Positions 62,452 to 64,000 of a DNA stretch of 64,000 nucleotides are shown here, one piece after another. The notes under the pieces were generated by a model. That model did not search any database. It was not told where the DNA came from and was given only the letters and a program-made list of their open reading frames with translations. Numbering within the stretch: position 1 is the stretch's first letter; each line of letters opens with the position of its first letter. The stretch is from Mesorhizobium sp. WSM3860 (lineage in GTDB: Bacteria > Pseudomonadota > Alphaproteobacteria > Rhizobiales > Rhizobiaceae): assembly GCF_002294995.1 (NCBI RefSeq), contig NZ_NSGF01000005.1, forward strand, positions 186,001-250,000. Reading direction: 5' to 3'. The position numbers were made by a program, and so were the translations under genes.

Positions 62452-63983
62452 ATGGCAGCAAGTGGATTTGCTTCGGAGCATTTTGAGTTGCTGCAAACAT
62501 GGAAGGGAACGGAGCGCAACAAGGCTGATCCCGCTCAAAACGAGGGCTATGAGAAGCTGGTTGAGGCCTATGATGCGACTGCAGCGTGGGCACGGGCAGT
62601 TCGTGCGATCCTGTTCCCGCGCGGCATTGTCAAAAAGCTCTCCAAGCCGACCAACCAGGCTCACCGTTTTAAGCCTTACACCTGGGTCCGGATTTATCCC
62701 CGGCCGGAAGCGCCGGAAGAACTAGCCTACACTGTAGGCATTGATGCGAGCGGTTGGTTCTGCGTCAAGATCGATACCGTTTTCCAGAGCGAAACAATCC
62801 GCGCGCGCTACGACCGAATAACCGGCGGCAACTACTTGGCTTCACCAGTGGCTGCAAATCTTTCGCAACGAGACGGTCTTCGACTAACTCGCGAGGAGCT
62901 CGTGTCCTGGAGCGTTGAGGAAATCGGCCGATTTGAAATCGGCTATGACACTGTTGCCCGCGAGCTAGGGCTTTTAGACGGGCCGATGCGCCCGGTGACA
63001 GACACGCAAGTCTGCCGAGATCATTTTGCGCGATGGGCCAACGTGATGACCGAAACGGCTGTCCAGAGAGGGGCAGTCCTAGCGCTGACTGACCATCTTG
63101 TCTTCATGCGTCGTAGCGATAGCAGCGGGAAGGTCGAGATGAAATTCGGTCAGGATCCTCGCGGCGTCAAATGGGCAGTGGAAATCAACGAACCAACTAA
63201 GCCAGGCGACTACAACGCTCTTTCGGCAATCGCGGAGGACGAGACCGGCGGCCGATATCTCCTTCGGCAAGGCCGGCTGCATGGCGGTCCAAATGCGGCA
63301 ACCATCCAAGAGAGCGAGTTCGCTGCCCGTACAGGACTCTCGCATATCGAGGTTGAGGCGACAGGCAACGCGGCAGCTCGCCGATGGTTTTTGGTCGCAA
63401 ACCTTGATGACCCTCCAGAGGCTGTCATACGCGATACCGCTCGATTTGTGGATTTTTGCTGGTCGGCACGCATGCCCGGGAGAGCAACGCCGATGCCACA
63501 AAGTAGCGTAGGCGAAACCCTGGCACGTCCGGAGACTGGTGGCTTTTACACGGTCGGCCCGAAAACCGCGAGTGAGGCGCGTCAGATTAAAAGGCTCCAA
63601 GGAGAGGTTTGGATTGCGCTAGCCGAGAAGCTTTCGGCTCAGAATATCCCCTACGAGAAGCGGCGGCAGCAGGGCGGCTACGAGATCGATATGAAGATTG
63701 ACCGCCGGGATCAAGACGCATTGCTGCTCGAAATCAAATCCGGCTCTGGTGCGGCTGATTTGCATACTGGCATCGGCCAATTGCATCTCTACCGCCAACT
63801 TTTCAGCAATTTCAAAGGACACGTTCGGTTCTATTGTTGAAAGGTGAGCTCAAGGCTTCGCTGCAAGAGGCGATCGAAGCGTTGGGGATACACGTTTATG
63901 GCTATGACCAGACTAATGAGAACGGCATCCACCACGTCAGTTTCGCGCCTGAATTCTTGAGGTTTTGCGGTATTCCTGGGTGA
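62452..63983 (+). pseudogene. PD-(D/E)XK-like nuclease gene, possibly frameshifted near its end
   Basis: The main frame (62452-63840, 462 residues) has a DNA-binding-size N-terminal region without known motifs and a C-terminal restriction-endonuclease-like core. That core has D413 in GGYEIDMKI, E427-I-K429 in LLLEIKSG, and QLHLYRQL, the Q-x3-Y signature of the fold. It stops at 63840. A one-base shift near 63820 would instead give VLLLKGELKASLQEAIEALG and GIHHVSFAPEFLRFCG to a TGA at 63981-63983, which reads like a natural ending. It follows the stator-like operon by 41 bases and could be its effector. Nuclease activity is inferred. Confidence 0.6.
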
Positions 63984-64000
63984 CCACTATGGCGTCGGCC

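Noticed and set aside
56576..63983. Calling the region a Zorya system
   Set aside because: Only the channel and anchor proteins resemble ZorA and ZorB in layout. ZorC, the ZorD helicase and an HNH ZorE are absent and extra VWA-like and DUF4236 proteins are present, so I describe it as stator-like.

Overview
The window looks like part of a Mesorhizobium-type symbiosis island (an integrative conjugative element) from a high-GC alphaproteobacterium. Supporting this are a trb conjugation operon, a micro-aerobic ccoNOQP-ccoGHIS (fixNOQP-fixGHIS) cluster with an FnrN-type regulator, a groESL operon with a CIRCE operator, a giant SKWP-repeat type III effector, a LuxR/LuxI pair and much transposon debris. 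The order trb, fnrN, fixNOQP, fixGHIS is what I would expect of M. loti islands; this was judged from the sequence alone, without database searches.

Layout. 1-9.8 kb: a CopG-like gene and trbBCDEJLFGI plus a DUF2274 gene, nearly all translationally coupled (mating-pair formation). 10.2-19.7 kb: fnrN, a convergent hemerythrin gene, then the cbb3 oxidase structural genes and their assembly/copper genes, including a 51-residue ccoS. 19.7-22.6 kb: a dead TauE/SafE permease and groEL/groES. 22.9-31.6 kb: a 2270-residue SKWP effector on the minus strand, lying between two inverted fragments of the same IS5-like transposase and starting just behind a resolvase remnant. The effector has ten near-identical 42-residue repeats and a C-terminal region that resembles RelA/SpoT alarmone synthetases. 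31.6-36.6 kb: a decaying region of small, mostly minus-strand genes broken by single-base frameshifts, one HEPN-like.

36.8-43.7 kb: luxR, a clear lux box, luxI, and then a lower-GC run of exported-protein genes (GH19 muramidase/chitinase with a peptidoglycan-binding domain, a trypsin-like protease, a LysM-like/subtilisin protease, a lipoprotein) that could be under quorum control. 44.1-46.4 kb: a SLOG-domain gene and a fumarylacetoacetate-hydrolase gene, each cut at the same junction, followed by an intact two-domain VOC/extradiol dioxygenase.

46.9-55.4 kb: an uncharacterised cluster of an alpha/beta hydrolase, a degenerate CHAT-like protein, an apparently active CHAT protease and a caspase/gingipain-like protein in one tightly coupled operon, followed by a small helical protein, a predicted beta-barrel with an EF-hand and an exported S1/P1 nuclease. 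55.5-64.0 kb: two small minus-strand genes and a divergent six-gene run: a four-helix membrane coiled-coil protein, a membrane-anchored VWA-like protein, a MotA/ExbB/ZorA-like channel protein with a long cytoplasmic tail, a MotB/OmpA-like partner, a DUF4236 protein and a PD-(D/E)XK-like nuclease. The last run is built like a Zorya-type stator-plus-nuclease module but is not a known Zorya locus. The CHAT/caspase operon and the stator-like operon are the best candidates for undescribed, possibly defensive or antagonistic, systems.
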